From NCBI GenBank assembly GCA_911728435.2, contig OU452210.1, forward strand, positions 2,108,001-2,172,000: DNA of 64,000 nt. The letters are read 5' to 3'. Below, in pieces: positions 34,701 through 40,552 of the stretch. Below the pieces are notes generated by a model. It was not told where the DNA came from and did no database searches. It worked only from the letters and a program-made list of their open reading frames with translations. The first letter of the stretch is position 1, and each line of letters starts with the position of its first letter. A program made the position numbers and the translations under genes. The stretch is from Apoderus coryli. Its lineage: Eukaryota > Arthropoda > Insecta > Coleoptera > Attelabidae.

Positions 34701-36296
34701 ATGACCCCACTAGACCAAATTGGATATAATGTTCCGAATACGCAATTTAAATTTTAACCCTGATAATAATTTCACTTCATGTGGGAGCATGTTGTACATA
34801 TGGGCCACATTGTAAGAGAAGCTTCTCTTAAACTGAGCCGTGTTGTGTTTGGGCGGCGTTATAATAGATTTGTGTCTGAGATCCAAGGTAGTTTTTCAGT
34901 GATTAGTTGATTATAAATACTATACATATTGTAGTACCCGCCGCTCTTTCATATTCAACCATCTTATTTCCCGTAACTTTGCTGAGACCCCTCTATCATA
35001 TTTTGTTATCCCGCCTATGAGACGCACACAACAGTTCTGTATCATTTGTATACGTTTCTCATCAATAAGTAACAGACACGAACTGTAGTCCACGTCACAA
35101 AAATTAAAATGTGACAGAACCAACGAGTCGCACAGGACCTTGTTTAGTTTCGTATTTAGAAGTTTTCTTTGAGCATATATTAATTTTAGACTTGAAACCG
35201 CCTTTCGAACACACTTTGTTATATGCTTTGTAAACCTCAAATCTTTATCAAGTAAGAGTCATAAATTAGTTGCATTACTTTCTAGTTTTATTTGTACATT
35301 ATCAATTATGATATTTAACTGATTTTCTAGTCGCTCTCTAAGTTGAGGTTTACAAAACAGAACCGCCTGAGATTTATCAGGATTTATAGTCAAGCAATGG
35401 TCGACTGAAGCCTTTTTTAGATGCTTTATATTCGCATTAATTTTGTTATTAGATTCAGTGATTTTATCCGAAGCAAATGTGATATACAGCTGTGTATCGT
35501 CTGCATAATAATGAACCTGACTATGTTTTAAATATGTTATAAGCTGTGTTGTATATATTGAAAACAAAATTGGACCAAGTATTGATCCTTGTGGTATGCC
35601 GGCTTTTAATTTGACAGATTTGGAAACCTTTTGATTCAAAACGACGCGCTGTGTTCTGTTCGACAAATACGATCTATAATACGCCTCATGCCGAAAGTTG
35701 AAATACTTAAACATTGCAAGTAACAGTTCATGATTTAAACGATCGAAAGCCTTCGAATATATTATACAATTTTTCCCAGTGGTGTGTAATTTTTTCTATA
35801 AATTTTCCTTAACGTTTCAAAATACTGTTCAAAATGTTGGATTATATTGTCCCTCCCATTTAATATTCCATTTTTCTTGGTTATGACATTTCGCAAGCGG
35901 TGGTTCTTTGAGACTAAATGCTTGTTTAAAACATTTTTCACAAAATTTTTATTAGTTTCAATTTAAAACACAAATTTTTCGATGGTAACGTCGTTGTTTA
36001 TAACAAAATTTTTCCGCTTTACACAATAAAACTTACATTTATTAAATTTGTGAATAAATAATAGAATTTAAATAACTGAGATATACTTTTCAGACGTTAT
36101 AATTGGAAATAAAATCGGTATTCCCGAGTTCACATTTAACGCCACACATCCGTTCTTAATTTTTGTTGAAGAGGAAAAAACTGGAACTATATTGTTTGCT
36201 GGAATAGTAAGAAATCCATTGGACTCTGAAGCAGTGCCATTAGCAAATAGAATTGCAACTGAACAAGGTAGGAATACTACTCTTAAAGAAACATGA
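10760..36296 (+). CDS. Secreted serpin, complete gene of eight exons (serpin gene 1)
   Basis: Spliced CDS: 10760-10784, 10974-11125, 21331-21507, 21564-21783, 24924-25135, 25189-25374, 27963-28116 and 36094-36296. Splice sites are GT/AG and phases match throughout (1,0,0,1,0,0,1). The length is 1329 nt, 442 aa, normal for a serpin with a signal peptide. Landmarks in order are a hydrophobic N-terminus, helix B shutter ENVLVSPVSLKLLLALLYEG, helix F region INDWVEEFTHGKI, strand 3A LLANTIYFKGAW, s4C HYAMFMVLP, hinge VDEEGAVVYSAT, and the C-terminal signature FTFNATHPFLIFVEEEKTG. Serpins trap serine or cysteine proteases; insect secreted ones usually regulate haemolymph cascades. Here the hinge is atypical: A at P14, V at P12 and Y at P11 where small residues are expected. 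The reactive bond may be near Lys-Ile in GNKIGIP. Inhibitory activity is therefore uncertain. Confidence 0.92.
10974..11125 (+). CDS. Serpin 1 exon 2 (signal peptide end and helix A)
   Basis: After the acceptor TTTCAG the frame reads ILFVIFFLEGLIFGFVTSA, a hydrophobic signal core. A hydrophilic N-terminal extension follows, then LDWKLLK, the start of the serpin fold. The donor is GTAAGC at 11126, phase 0. Serpin 2 has the same break after the matching FDLELLG. Confidence 0.85.
12385..13152 (+). mobile_element. Internally deleted mariner-like element, nested
   Basis: It starts CAGGGTGTTTGGAAGGTCG and ends with the inverse; TA flanks at 12383-12384 and 13153-13154. The inverted arms extend roughly 160 bp (for example GACCATTTAGAATCTTTTAAG against its inverse near 13100). 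The + strand holds a transposase relic: LPELFEGVQFPDDMQIVFQT reading into DGCLAHFRFDVRQYLHD (12570-12700), then a C-terminus ending RACIRNSGSHFEHQ at 12972. Much of the catalytic domain is missing, so it is non-autonomous. Confidence 0.8.
13198..13293. repeat. 96-bp insert flanked by a 25-bp direct repeat
   Basis: ACTAAAGTTAGTTTACTTTT plus GAAAA occurs at 13173-13197 and again at 13294-13318. Between them is a block almost identical over about 80 bp to 15505-15584. This looks like a templated insertion or an insertion with an unusually long target duplication. Confidence 0.6.
13545..14074. mobile_element. MITE with 26-bp TIRs and internal GCATAATGCAT palindromes
   Basis: The ends read AAGGCGGGTTTAGCCAAC and the exact inverse, with TA on each side. 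The interior has many ATGCATAATGCAT-like palindromes and no coding capacity. The TA target and short TIRs fit a Tc1/mariner-type MITE, but the parent family is unknown. A partial copy of the same end occurs at about 14755-14787. Confidence 0.75.
14340..14690 (-). pseudogene. LINE fragment: endonuclease-RT linker
   Basis: On the minus strand 14686-14492 reads LLDMYVPVYKSHVERYTYPS then WFTSDIIHDIRLKSKYLVKW, the characteristic linker between LINE endonuclease and reverse transcriptase. The reading continues in another frame to about 14346 (YYWIASIATSVFEFLEASK). No RT follows. The family is uncertain. Confidence 0.6.
14755..14787. repeat. Partial end of the 13545-14074 MITE
   Basis: AAGGCAGATTTAGCCAACGAATAA matches the left TIR of the MITE with a few changes. 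No matching right end is seen nearby. Confidence 0.5.
15185..16809. mobile_element. 1.6-kb element with TGTAACA...TGTTACA ends, probable solo LTR
   Basis: Starting TGTAACAATC and ending GTTACA, with perfect 7-bp inverted termini and a 4-bp target duplication ATGC (15181-15184 and 16810-16813), it has interrupted an M1 mariner. TG...CA ends with a 4-bp duplication fit a solo LTR or a small non-autonomous LTR element. I see no second copy of its start inside, no gag or pol, and only a non-descript open frame (16112-16486). It shares about 80 bp with 13210-13290. Confidence 0.55.
16976..17055. repeat. Inverted repeat CCAGTGGCGTTAGGGGG
   Basis: A 17-bp perfect inverted repeat closes a short AT-rich loop inside the M1 mariner relic. 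The same GTGGCGTTAGGGGG block occurs near 23752 in another M1 copy. Confidence 0.7.
17418..18300 (+). mobile_element. Decayed mariner-like element (family M2) with long inverted arms
   Basis: It starts CAGTGTGTCCCAGGATAG after TA. The arms 17540-17728 and 18112-18298 are inverted repeats (for instance ATCACAAGCTTAGCTTGTTG). The + strand between them keeps a transposase relic: TWFQQDGRDSIREVIEVLRN (17735-17800) then NFYLWGYVKNEVYEFSPS (17854-17910), and a stop near 18034. The third acidic catalytic position reads ITPLNFYLWG, with Asn instead of Asp, and a frameshift separates the two halves. The right terminus is missing. Confidence 0.75.
18480..19440 (-). pseudogene. LINE fragment: endonuclease end and RT start
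   Basis: Minus strand. 19440-19180 still reads as an endonuclease C-terminal half (FNARVGRDSSLWPNTIGKKG, then ITNTFLYKK). 19036-18650 is a linker (RRKQMAKSEVQRRTRYLKNQ, WKEHFQELLNRD). 18729-18508 enters the RT with KNNKAAGSDGISPELFKEGG and TETVPAEMRDV. Catalytic motifs further on are missing. It differs from the other LINE families in the window. Confidence 0.75.
19441..19715. other. No gene seen
   Basis: AT-rich spacer between two element relics inside intron 2 of serpin 1. Confidence 0.4.
19720..20180 (-). pseudogene. DD34D mariner transposase relic
   Basis: Minus strand 20179-19976 reads VPKGLKTTQKQQRVEYSRAF then LDLCSEDRDGVLVRIVNEYE, the mariner region leading to the first catalytic Asp (usually GDE; here NEYE). 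After frameshifts the strand reads ALSDYYLF near 19840, matching the SDYYLF motif with the third Asp, then YERSEEVKEAGSVYF. The segment with the second Asp is deleted. No TIRs were found, so only an inner part remains. Confidence 0.7.
20236..20276. repeat. 41-bp block repeated at 56478-56518
   Basis: Both copies contain CTTATTCACT and AAAATGAGTAAAAGTTCG with about 90 percent identity by eye, in the same orientation. The nature of the repeat is unknown. Confidence 0.6.
20280..21330. other. Intron 2 of serpin 1, nothing recognised
   Basis: AT-rich sequence up to the acceptor TTTAAG before exon 3. No coding frame or terminal repeat was seen. Confidence 0.4.
21331..21507 (+). CDS. Serpin 1 exon 3 (helix B shutter region)
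   Basis: Phase 0 at both ends; acceptor TATTTAAG, donor GTAAGT. It encodes 59 residues including ENVLVSPVSLKLLLALLYEG, equivalent to the NVLFSPLSI block and helix B of serpins, followed by a helix C/D segment. The shutter serine of the SPVS motif is kept. Confidence 0.92.
21564..21783 (+). CDS. Serpin 1 exon 4 (s2A to helix F)
   Basis: After the acceptor TTTTAG it encodes TLGTRIFLDADIHPKQKYME and ends INDWVEEFTHGKI...LVKP plus one base (donor GTAAAA). IN-WVEE-T-GKI is the highly conserved helix F segment. The intron before it is only 56 bp. Confidence 0.92.
22055..23548 (-). mobile_element. LINE family E, RT palm and C-terminal part
   Basis: Minus strand. 23468-23022 encodes FIDLAKAFDTVSHEFLLKKI, GIPQGTVIGPILFNIYVNDL and the catalytic SFADDTVFF. 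23006-22815 continues with DPTKYLGIILDRHLRWD after a frameshift. 22825-22370 gives YSLVQSLLSYGIVGWGGAYR and the C-terminus ending NIEFMS-stop. The 3' tail is near 22055 (TTTATTTATTT on the + strand). The 5' end stops exactly where the M1 mariner fragment begins (23549). Confidence 0.85.
23549..24240 (-). mobile_element. M1 mariner fragment with transposase relic
   Basis: It starts with the M1 end (CAGGTTATTTTAAAAAGACG) and the arm, including the GTGGCGTTAGGGGG block near 23752. On the minus strand 24160-23965 reads FTDEVSSSRNAIRNFHNNHL then LNVWIGIVGDCLIEPVFLPG (first catalytic Asp in FTDE), and 23935-23810 reads MQCDGAPAHFSRVAREFLQK then GFMWGHLKSIVY. The WPxRSPDLxPLD segment with the third catalytic Asp is deleted, so the enzyme is dead. 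Confidence 0.8.
24209..24252. repeat. 18-bp perfect hairpin
   Basis: GTTTCAGAGGACTTCAAA and TTTGAAGTCCTCTGAAAC pair around an 8-base loop at the edge of the M1 relic. It could be the end of a small foldback element. Confidence 0.75.
24253..24923. other. Intron 4 of serpin 1, nothing recognised
   Basis: AT-rich sequence ending in the polypyrimidine tract and acceptor TTCAACAG before exon 5. Confidence 0.45.
24924..25135 (+). CDS. Serpin 1 exon 5 (strands 3A, 4C, 3C)
   Basis: The phase-1 join with exon 4 makes a Glu codon: LVKP-EQLEDTIMLLANTIYF. TIYFKGAWRHQF is the conserved strand 3A breach block; ILRLPYQ marks the end of strand 3C. The donor is GTATTT. Confidence 0.93.
25189..25374 (+). CDS. 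Serpin 1 exon 6 (strands 1B-3B, helix G/H)
   Basis: Acceptor GATTTTAG, donor GTAAGG, phase 0. It begins GGHYAMFMVLPTSKGGL, the serpin s2B/s3B block, and includes VVQVTIPKFKFNFQTRYSKI, the s2C/s6A block preceding helix I. Confidence 0.93.
25376..26030. other. Serpin 1 intron 6, left part, nothing recognised
   Basis: Open frames here are short and motif-free. CTACAGAAAATATCCTGG and other host-like words are present but I cannot assign them. Confidence 0.35.
26035..27608. mobile_element. M1 mariner-like element split by a LINE
   Basis: Left part 26035-26271 begins CAGGGTGTTCCAAAAAGACG after TA. Right part 27529-27608 is the inverse (…AAAGACGTGCC inverse) and ends CACTCTG followed by TA. The two together make an internally deleted M1 copy. 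A family C LINE occupies 26272-27528. The left part carries the same arm as 16810-17000 and 23640-23760. Confidence 0.8.
26272..27528 (-). mobile_element. LINE family C, 5'-truncated, inserted in an M1 mariner
   Basis: Minus strand. 27302-27069 encodes KAAFFADDLKLFAP (catalytic FADD) and SLNENKCKRMTFTRRK. 27051-26752 encodes LFDSSLSFVPHVAARTGEAM and VESVQRKFLKYLSFKADGIY. 26636-26500 encodes YTKSPVYVMCNNFNLICADC. The 3' end is at 26272 with ATA repeats on the + strand, next to TTTATTGCTCAAAC. Frameshifts are present. It is the same family as 40801-42290. Confidence 0.83.
27963..28116 (+). CDS. Serpin 1 exon 7 (helix I, strand 5A, hinge)
   Basis: Acceptor TTCTTTTAG, donor GTAAAT, ending in phase 1. 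It encodes FGLRQMFQNTASFPGIVEGN and then SDIIQKSAIDVDEEGAVVYSAT. The exon stops inside the hinge, directly before the reactive-centre loop. That is the place where several insect serpin genes switch between alternative last exons. Confidence 0.92.
28208..28308 (+). CDS. Candidate alternative last exon 8a of serpin 1
   Basis: After the acceptor CTAATCTGTCTCAG, 91 bp beyond exon 7, a phase-1 compatible frame completes an Asp codon, as the true exon 8 does. It runs 32 further codons to TAA at 28306-28308. It reads DIENAMYKFREQGKITTPLA then NTTTGIELNAQVF. It lacks strands 1C, 4B and 5B and any reactive centre, so a 408-aa product would be a truncated, non-inhibitory protein or be degraded. An AATAAA at 28653-28658 could serve as its poly-A signal. 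A CTAAT branch-like motif precedes the acceptor. It could also be a decayed exon; transcript data are needed to settle it. Confidence 0.45.
28321..28730. mobile_element. 410-bp inverted-repeat (foldback/MITE) element
   Basis: The left arm 28321-28458 and the right arm 28622-28730 are inverted copies with a few indels; TGCGTATATTTCGTACTC (28441-28458) is matched perfectly by 28624-28641. No coding capacity. It lies directly after candidate exon 8a, so it would form a long hairpin in that 3' UTR. Confidence 0.75.
28653..28658 (+). promoter_or_regulatory. Candidate poly-A signal AATAAA for exon 8a
   Basis: AATAAA lies 345 bp after the exon 8a stop, within the right arm of the inverted-repeat element. 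Confidence 0.3.
29507..30676 (-). pseudogene. LINE B ORF2, reverse transcriptase palm to C-terminus
   Basis: It encodes QVDAIYTDFSKAFDKIDHSL, SSGTPQGSTLAPLLFAIFVN, the catalytic YLLFADDLKLY, LPLNLNKCKSVTFTRRQ, and the C-terminal block QRKFLKYLSFKVDGYFPPRG, to a stop at 29507. The first RT motifs are in the adjoining frame (31442-30621), so one frameshift near 30670 disconnects the enzyme. Confidence 0.85.
30621..31442 (-). pseudogene. LINE B ORF2, linker and first RT motifs
   Basis: It encodes the endonuclease-RT linker (DIKEKHKCLCRWKTSGAPHY, FVQNKKQRSRIPGVMFDERG) and RT motifs ENYRPISILPNFAKVFEIAL and QHGFIKGRSTVTNLTTFLQD. The frame is lost at about 30670, where the palm continues in another frame. 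Confidence 0.85.
31648..32385 (-). pseudogene. LINE B ORF2, endonuclease domain
   Basis: AP-endonuclease-like domain that nicks target DNA. Motifs seen are IIYQNVRGLNTKTEQFYKSV (catalytic Asn), AVSETWLQPRI (catalytic Glu), SRGGGVLLAIRSD, IILGDFNVHYSPE (catalytic Asp/Asn) and EDGYHPTLHI (the His region, with SDH altered to GYH). The frame ends at 31648, short of the linker. The first codon used here is TTG in context; the true start may lie slightly upstream and be lost by frameshift. Confidence 0.82.
32558..33097 (-). pseudogene. LINE B ORF1, RNA-binding chaperone
   Basis: It starts at ATG 33097-33095. Residues about 25-75 form a coiled coil (LLDMQTSYDALLLKFNEQLE, VATLTNRVTVLEN). An RRM-like fold follows, marked by RRRNLILVGLAESGDQDETD and NIERISRLGRAIQ. 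The C-terminal domain continues in another frame (SDKTRKQLEFYKAVKQRLLQ, 32540-32400), so a frameshift lies near 32565. ORF1 proteins coat LINE RNA and help strand transfer. Confidence 0.8.
33500..34625 (-). mobile_element. LINE family F, C-terminal end and 3' UTR
   Basis: Minus strand 34609-33878 encodes LGLQVVRKFSWTLHVDKLCS, MYSAIGCIYVWGRCAEADRV, ITQKRAVRLLFNIPYGGTCK and the C-terminus IRGCQSETLFKKKIKTLLAA, ending at a stop. The 3' UTR ends CTTCGCCTTTTGTAAT…ACAATAAAGTCATTTATTATT at 33506. Those last 45 bases are shared with LINE family A. Only the region after the RT palm is present. Confidence 0.83.
34730..35760 (-). mobile_element. LINE family A relative, RT palm to C-terminus
   Basis: Minus strand 35714-35259 encodes AYYRSYLSNRTQRVVLNQKV, KAGIPQGSILGPILFSIYTT and the catalytic HYYADDTQLYITF. 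35240-34920 continues with MRFTKHITKCVRKAVSSLKL and IQMIQNCCVRLIGGITKYDR after a frameshift, close to the family A copy at 3287-4269. The last part to 34730 is decayed with stops. It abuts the family F copy on its left. Confidence 0.8.
36094..36296 (+). CDS. Serpin 1 exon 8 (reactive-centre loop and C-terminus)
   Basis: Acceptor TACTTTTCAG; the phase-1 join makes an Asp codon after YSAT. It encodes VIIGNKIGIPEFTFNATHPF then LIFVEEEKTGTILFAGIVRN, the serpin C-terminal signature with strands 4B and 5B, and ends KET-TGA at 36294-36296. Counting 15 residues from the hinge Gly (P15) places P1 near Lys of GNK. A GTAGGA donor-like site at 36267 follows a Gln codon and could extend the gene further. 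AATAAA occurs at 36318. Confidence 0.93.
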
Positions 36297-36300
36297 CTTG

Positions 36301-36577
36301 TAGTTGATTCTTTTTGAAATAAATCAGTAGTTCTTTTATACTCTTGCTTTTATTTTCCGCTCTAAGGTGTTTGTTTTACTTTTTTCCAAAACAGTGGTAA
36401 TTAGATAAGCAGATAATTAATGCACTATTAAATTATCCTATTAAAAATAGAGGGTGCTCTTAAAATAATAACGAAATATGATTTTTAGTTAATTGTTTTT
36501 GAAATACCTATATCTGTAGTTCTTTTATTTTTCGCTATTATCTATGTATTGGTTTTACTTTTTTCCAAAACAGTGGT
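36301..36577. repeat. Two diverged direct copies after the serpin 1 stop codon
   Basis: 36301-36398 and 36486-36577 share TTTTTGAAATA, GTAGTTCTTTTAT and TTTTACTTTTTTCCAAAACA followed by GTGGT. The first copy forms the serpin 1 3' UTR with its poly-A signal. Confidence 0.65.
36318..36323 (+). promoter_or_regulatory. Poly-A signal AATAAA of serpin 1
   Basis: AATAAA lies 22 bp after the exon 8 stop codon, in a suitable place for 3' end formation. Confidence 0.5.
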
Positions 36578-36599
36578 GGGTTGTCAACAGAACAGGCAA

Positions 36600-37480
36600 T
36601 ACATTCGTCCTTAAATTTGATACTGTCTTCAGGTTTAAGGTACGGACTCTCTGAATGTATACCCCTATGGATAAGTGTGAGACTTATTGAACATATATTT
36701 CATAAGATATATAACTTTACAGTTCCATGTAATAGTTAAAATCAGCATCAAACTAAGTTTTTTTACGCTTTTACATTCCACCAGATAAGAATGAGAAATA
36801 ATAGTAAAGTACCTACTAATATTATGTAAAGTATGTTTTTCGAAAATTTCTTTTAGACGTTGATTTTGTTTTTTGGCAAAATTGGAATTCTTGTAGTACG
36901 TAGTCTCTTTGAGGGTGGGAAGAGGGAGTTGAGTACTGATAAAATATTTTAAAAGTATCTTGACTCTTATTACAAACCTTTTGTTGTTCTTAAATGAGTG
37001 GATTTCTTTAAGAATTGGGACTATAAAAACGAAACAACAAAAATTTGTCGTGTGGCGGCTATCAAAATAATAAGCCGAAACAATACCGGTCAAAATACTG
37101 TCATATACTAAATTTTATCACGAATTCTGGAGTATAAGAAGTACTAAATTGTAAAAAGCTATTCTTGCATACAAATCGTGCGAGCTACACACGTAAACAA
37201 AATTGACGTGTCCAAGAGTATTTCCAAAAATGTATATTACATATACATCTGTTCGGTTTAAATGGGCCATCTTGTATAAACCATAAAGCAGTGACAAACG
37301 GTTGGAAAACCGTTTGTAATACCTTCATTTTTTATTTATAACTGTAGATTTCTAGAATAGATAAGTGGTTGAAACTTGCAACGATAGGGGATGGAAATAA
37401 TGTCTTCCAAATCTTGTTTATTTTTTTTTTAGCAATAACATGTTTATATACATTTTTCACAAATATATGGATAATTATAG
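36600..37480. other. No gene seen
   Basis: AT-rich DNA; the long minus-strand open frame 37093-36665 has no recognisable motif. At about 37485 CCGTGTGTCCCAAATTTGG resembles a mariner-type terminus without a partner. Confidence 0.35.
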
Positions 37481-37828
37481 TTATACCGTGTGTCCCAAAT
37501 TTGGTTTACATTCATTGCTATCTTGGAAACGGTTGGAGCTACAAGGTGCTGGCTTGTTTTGCAGCTCTAAATTGACGAGCGTTAAGGCATTTCAGCGTTA
37601 ACAAATATGAAGGCTTCTATATCAAGCAGTTTGACAAACTCTAGAGGAACGGTTCGATAGGCTAGTCATACATTTCACCTGTTTTCTGTTGTCGAGTCTC
37701 CATTGGTACCTGCTGTAAATGTTGTCACTGCGAACATCGTTATTTTATCTCTTCTGATTTATTTTTTTGCTCATTTTGTGTTATTTGACAATGATGAAAT
37801 TTGTAGACAGCGTATCACCACTGAATTA

Positions 37829-38440
37829 ATAATAATAGTTTATTTATATCAAGTTAACAAAATAAATTACAAATACAACAGTGCCACCAACAACTCAACT
37901 CAATAAATAATGCAATCGCAAACGTTCTATAGAGCTAGCGTGCGATCTGACTTGAAATATATCAAAATTTCTGACAGGTAGGTAACTATTTACATTTAGC
38001 AAAACCTTAAAAGGTAAGTAGATAATTATATATCTTCAAAATTACGAAACCAAACTAATATAAAAATATTATGCAAGTAGAACAACCAATTTTACAATAA
38101 CTAGAAAACGAAAAACACAATAAAATACTCTTGGCATGATACGGAAATAGGTGTATCTGAATTTGTTTTTGTTGACTAATTTAACAGGGACAGGTTGCTC
38201 GTATCTGGGAAAATTAGAACCGAAATTAAACTGGCCAGAGCACAGGTGTACTTTTTCAGTATTCTAGAAAAAGTACAGAAAAAAATTGGTTAGAATGTTT
38301 TTCAAAATTATTTAAGCTTTTAATCGATGTTATTATATGCTCTGCATTATTATACACTTTGTTATACTTTAGACTCCGTTTTGAAGCATTCAGCAAAGAT
38401 TAATGGATCTTTGCATTCAGGGACGCCTTTTTGAGATTCA
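37829..38440 (-). mobile_element. Probable LINE 3' end
   Basis: The left border reads TTAATAATAATAGTTTATTTAT on the + strand, a reversed LINE tail as in the other copies here. On the minus strand 38230-38130 has a short coding stretch (EQPVPVKLVNKNKFRYTYFR) of LINE C-terminal character. The extent to the right is uncertain. Confidence 0.4.
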
Positions 38441-38619
38441 TATTTTACTGCGAATAAGTTAGATATAATTAGGTACTGCAATATAAAAAATTTCTCATTT
38501 TTGAATGTTTTTTTTTATATTTTAACGCCTTTATGGACTACTCCCTATATAGACACTAATTTTATATCGGGTATTATTCGATCCGAGTTCTATACCCGAA
38601 ATTAATATAATTTGATTAA

Positions 38620-39320
38620 AATAGGTGGAGCCTTTTTTTAGTAATCGTGTATATCGGCAGAATGTACAAAGACACATTTTTAAAAAAAAAACCGGTGAAA
38701 ATAAAAAAATATATCCGTTTAAATTATTTGGAGATTTTGGAGATCATGAAGGCTAAGTCAAATAATAGTGTCACTTGCTTGAATGACCAAACATCTTTCA
38801 TTGAGTCCCCTATTATTAATTCACTCTTTAATTTGTAACGTGTTCAATTTTTGTGCCCCTCTTTAATGCTGTTTTTGCTTGCCTCATTTAAATTTACTAT
38901 TTTTACGATTCTTTAAAATTTCAGTCGAGTCCAGTTCAATTCAATTCTTTTTGGACATACTGTACGTTTTTCGTTTTTTCCTTTTCATATATTTGAATCT
39001 GGCCTCGGATGCATTAGAATTCTTATTTTATTTATTTACTCAACACAGGTGTTTGTTTTCGTGTAATGTAATGTCATAGTCATATTCATATTCATGTTTG
39101 ATGTTTTTTTTTGTACACGGATGTTTTTGTAAGAATGGTAAGTTTTTTACCTTAGAACTTATGTATAGTTTTGTAGCCCGTTGTACGTTTTATTTATTTA
39201 TTTATTTAATTTTTTTCTCTTATGCGTTCGTTTTTATCTTTATTGTAGGACTGATGATGGCTTGTTGAGCCGAAACTAGTTTCCTTTTTTTTTATAACTG
39301 AATTAAAGATTTTGTGGAGT
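38620..39320 (+). mobile_element. Probable Penelope-like element 3' end
   Basis: An open frame to TAA at 38838 reads IRLNYLEILEIMKAKSNNSV then TCLNDQTSFIESPIINSLFNL. This resembles the C-terminus of the GIY-YIG endonuclease of Penelope-like retroelements (R-x-x-LE-x-x-xI-K followed by N and a terminal L-rich helix). About 400 bp downstream lies a type I hammerhead motif, which Penelope-like elements are known to carry in their terminal repeats. The reverse transcriptase and most of the endonuclease are absent. The call rests on the combination of the two signals. Confidence 0.5.
39236..39310 (+). ncRNA. Type I hammerhead ribozyme motif
   Basis: CTGATGA at 39251-39257 is followed, after one extra T, by stem II GGCT/AGCC (39259-39262 with 39268-39271, loop TGTTG). 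GAAA (39272-39275) comes next, then a minimal stem III (AC/GT) giving GTT as cleavage triplet, with cleavage predicted after 39281. Stem I has an inner helix AGGA (39247-39250) with TCCT (39282-39285) and an outer 7-bp helix ATCTTTA (39236-39242) with TAAAGAT (39304-39310) around an internal loop. Short stem III and open stem I are the form seen in Penelope-like elements. The extra base between the core and stem II is a deviation from the textbook consensus. Confidence 0.65.
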
Positions 39321-39414
39321 TGACTTTGGAAGTTTTTGTTTGTTTTCTTTTATTTGAAACTGACACTCCACTTTGATGATGGATAATTTATTTCGTTTTT
39401 TAAAAAAATATATA

Positions 39415-40353
39415 CAGTATGTCCACGGATGCGGTTAACAAGAGGACAAATGGACCAAAAATTGAAAGATACGAAAAAAAGTTATTCTTGATAAAAATGT
39501 TTGCTTGTCGAAAAAATAAGAACTACCATGAAAAAAATTATTTTTATTAGACAGGGCGTCTCAAAAAGGCATAAATATAAAATTAAACAAGAGCAAACTG
39601 TCTTATTTTGGTGTTTTAGCGTAAAATGATAAATAGAAAAAATGCTCCAAATTTAATTCTGACCCCGATTCCAGAGTTACAGAAGAATATTTAAATTTAT
39701 GAAAAAAAAATTTTTTTTAAACATAAAATTAAACAAATTAAAATGAAAATTGAAAATATTATAAGTTTGTGAAAATTTCTATTGCCGTTTAAAATCTGAT
39801 TTCCAACCCACAAACAAAAATCTAACCTTTTGCTTCATCCCCAGCCTCCAAAGTTTGGTTGAAATGAGGCTTGTAAGGATAAATTTTATTTTCTTTTAAA
39901 ACTTTTTGAATGGTAGATTTTCCCACCACCTCTAAATTCTTAGCCCTGTTTCTTAAAGAAGCAATGGATTTTCATTTACTGATTCCCATATCAAACTGTA
40001 CTGGCATCGTCCTCATTATATTGTTTCTTTTCTTTTTTAATATCAAAAACTGATGAATTTGTTTTTTCATAAATTTAAATATTCTTCTGTAACTCTGGAA
40101 TCAGGGTCAGAATTAAATTTAAAGCACTTTTTCTATTTATCATTTTACGCTAAGACACCAAAATAAGACTGTTTGCTCTTGTTTAATTTTATATTTATGC
40201 CTTTTTGAGACGCCCTGTTTAATAAAAATAATTTTTTTCATGGTAGTTCTTATTTTTTCGACAAGCAAACATTTTTATCAAGAATAACTTTTTTCGTATC
40301 TTTCAATTTTTGGTCCATTTGTCCTCTTGTTAACCGCATCCGTGGACATACTG
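39415..40353 (-). mobile_element. Foldback mariner derivative with about 300-bp TIRs
   Basis: It begins CAGTATGTCCACGGATGCGG and ends with the inverse, TA on each side (39413-39414, 40354-40355). The arms run to about 39720 and from about 40060. Between them the minus strand keeps a transposase helix-turn-helix relic: SIASLRNRAKNLEVVGKSTI then QKVLKENKIYPYKPHFNQTL (about 39970-39830). The catalytic domain is deleted. An older inner terminus-like word, ACAGGGCGTCTCAAAAAGGC at 39561, is mirrored at about 40207. Confidence 0.83.
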
Positions 40354-40552
40354 TATATGAAACTAATAGCAATATTTGTATTATTGTATGAAGAGCTAAA
40401 AACTAAAGAAGATAATATGCAATTTGGAATTGATTATCTTTATTTAAAATTCACGAACTATTTTCGGCAAATTTTCATAAGCGGTTAAAACTTTACATTA
40501 TTAACAGATTTTAATCATCTTAAGTTATCAGAAGTAATATGATGTATAGGTA

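Noticed and set aside
36665..37093. Minus-strand 142-codon open frame
   Set aside because: Composition is that of AT-rich non-coding DNA, no motif, no homologous frame elsewhere in the window.
39361..39390. TTTGATGATGGA as another hammerhead core
   Set aside because: No GAAA box or stem II follows.
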